Made by a program: the position numbers and the translations under genes
The notes under the pieces: generated by a model
What the model saw: the letters and a program-made list of their open reading frames with translations, nothing else
Databases searched by the model: none
What the model was told of the DNA's origin: nothing
Source: Welwitschia mirabilis
Lineage: Eukaryota; Gnetophyta; Gnetopsida; Welwitschiales
Assembly: GCA_051453625.1 (NCBI GenBank)
Contig: JBOZIK010000001.1
Location: forward strand, 244,906,394 to 244,970,393
DNA length: 64,000 nucleotides
Direction: 5' to 3'
In this document: piece after piece, positions 62,511-64,000 of the stretch
Layout of the letters: each line of letters starts with the position of its first letter
Position numbering within the stretch: position 1 is the first letter of the stretch

Positions 62511-63920
62511 TAAAATTGATGATGGTTGTAGACATTATAAATGTGAGATTTAAGAATAGTTTAACCTATAATTAATAAAGGTTTCAAATCATCCTTATTA
62601 TCTACTTTGGTAATACCATATGATGGAACAGATGATGGTTAACAACCAACATGAGGTACTTATGATGAGGGATATAATAATGGCTGAAAATCATAATAGA
62701 TAAAAATATTCATATCATGTTTATCTTTTTCTTTAGAAAATTCTTTCTTTTGGTTAGGGGTAGAAATTTTTCCCCTTTAAAATTATTTTTAAGATTAAGT
62801 CTTATCCATAACCTCTTTATGATGAGTATTATTTTCTAAATATAAATATACATGTTTTAAAATCTTAAGTCTTATAAACATAGCCTTAAGTTATGAAATA
62901 ATATGCATCCATTGTGATTTTAGAATAGAAATTATATCTGCCTCTATTCTCTATGAATGTTTAGAAAACTGTTTCTTCCACTTAATTAAAATCATATATT
63001 CTTAAGATGATGTGTAATGTCTTTCTATGTCCTGCATTTAAAATATTTAAAGATGAATTACTTTTACTACTTTGGATGCTTTAGTTCCACTTAACTATAC
63101 TAATTTAAGTTTTTGGAGTTAGTGATTCACTATTAAAGAATCTCCCCTATGGGATAGAAAAGAAAATGTCAATCCTAAATTTCTATAGTCACACTCTTTA
63201 GTTTTTACAAATTTCACATCCATCAAGGAGTAATCAGATTAATGAAGAAGCATGGAAAAAGACGTCTATGCATTAACTATTACAGTTATATGATTGGCTT
63301 ATTAGCCATTAATACCTTTTACCAAGGTTATTATTTCATAAAAGGTTTTATAATCTAATATACTTAATTGAAAATATTCTTAAAAATATTCTTATAAGTA
63401 ATGTTACATTCTAAAGCTTAGTTGCATTCCAATAAAAAATCATAACAACATACCACTTGATTTATCAATTTTTGCTAAAAAAGTAAGATAATATTAAGAA
63501 AATTTCTTATAAAAGCTTTTATTACTAGATAACATTAGATTTTAAATATGAACATAGAATTAGACTTTTCTTCTTGATATCACATTTTAAGGGTTATCAC
63601 AGCCTCTATAGTTATAAATAAGTAATTTTTATTATAGCATAGAGGGATAATTCCATCTATCCTTGATGTTATTTTTTTCTTTTTTTATGTCTTCCAACCA
63701 TAGAATCATAATATTTTCTTTCATTTCATTTTTCAATTATACTTCTACACAATAAATCTTTAGAAAGAGATTACTGGTTCTTTTTTTGATTTTCTTTCAT
63801 TTCCTAAAGATATAAAATTTACTCATTAATGTTATTTAATAGTAAAGGTAATAAAATAAGAGAAAGTAAATAGGAGGATTTAACTATAAGCAATCATATT
63901 TAAAGTACCTGAATAATTGT
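62511..63920. other. AT-rich spacer to final gap
   Basis: Nothing recognised on either strand. N from 63921 to the window end. Confidence 0.4.
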
Positions 63921-64000
63921 NNNNNNNNNNNNNNNNNNNNNNNNNNNNNNNNNNNNNNNNNNNNNNNNNNNNNNNNNNNNNNNNNNNNNNNNNNNNNNNN

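Noticed and set aside
1-64000. CRISPR arrays, bacterial operons, integrated phage, organelle DNA inserts
   Set aside because: None seen. Repeats lack regular spacers, and no bacterial-type or plastid/mitochondrial genes were recognised.

Overview
The window is nuclear DNA from a land plant. It is very AT-rich and reads as an intergenic 'TE graveyard': I see no intact host gene, no rRNA and no confident functional tRNA gene. The plant assignment rests on lineage-typical relics: an mTERF-repeat gene fragment, a plant-type ABCG half-transporter exon, a plant L1-type LINE, a DUF659/hAT transposase, an En/Spm (CACTA) element with both of its typical genes, a large Ty1/copia element with an extra ORF after pol, and an Athila-like Ty3/gypsy gag-protease. 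The species cannot be named from this.

Layout. 1-1400 (-): 3' part of an L1-type LINE running off the left edge; its last ~500 bases are still one open frame. 3735-4281 (-): exon of an ABCG transporter pseudogene. 4781-4990 (+): candidate tRNA-derived SINE. 5738-6362 (-): mTERF pseudogene. 7116-7441: SINE-like element (-) with a 13-bp target-site duplication, a duplicated body and a trinucleotide tail. 9616-12665 (-): hAT transposase pseudogene. 16140-16260 (+): possible scrap of a second LINE. 21646-23070 and 49517-51127: two copies of one LTR-like repeat. 28775-42214 (+): a copia retrotransposon with both LTRs, gag, protease, integrase, RT, RNase H and a third ORF between pol and the 3' LTR. 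About 43730-45900 (+): gypsy gag-protease relic. 48047-48690 (+): unrecognised coding-like stretch. 52159-57640 (+): CACTA element with a TNPD-like gene followed by a TNPA-like gene. 57640-64000: AT-rich sequence with nothing recognised.

Assembly state matters. There are more than 35 runs of N, most exactly 100 long. Nearly every 100-N run is flanked by a 20-570 bp direct repeat: the bases after the gap repeat those before it at roughly 91-100% identity. I read these as contig ends that overlap but were not merged, so copy numbers near gaps are inflated. The copia LTRs test this: the 5' LTR spans 1993 bases as written, but 1350 once the repeated parts are removed, against 1352 for the ungapped 3' LTR.

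No gene here is likely to work with another. Coding relics carry frameshifts and stops, many at conserved Trp (TGG to TGA) and Gln (CAA/CAG to TAA/TAG) codons, as expected from cytosine-methylation decay of silenced repeats. I did not find an undescribed functional system. The most notable items are the third ORF and the repeated TTGAC-containing motif of the copia element, the trinucleotide-tailed SINE, the two-gene CACTA relic, and the two adjacent host-gene fragments.
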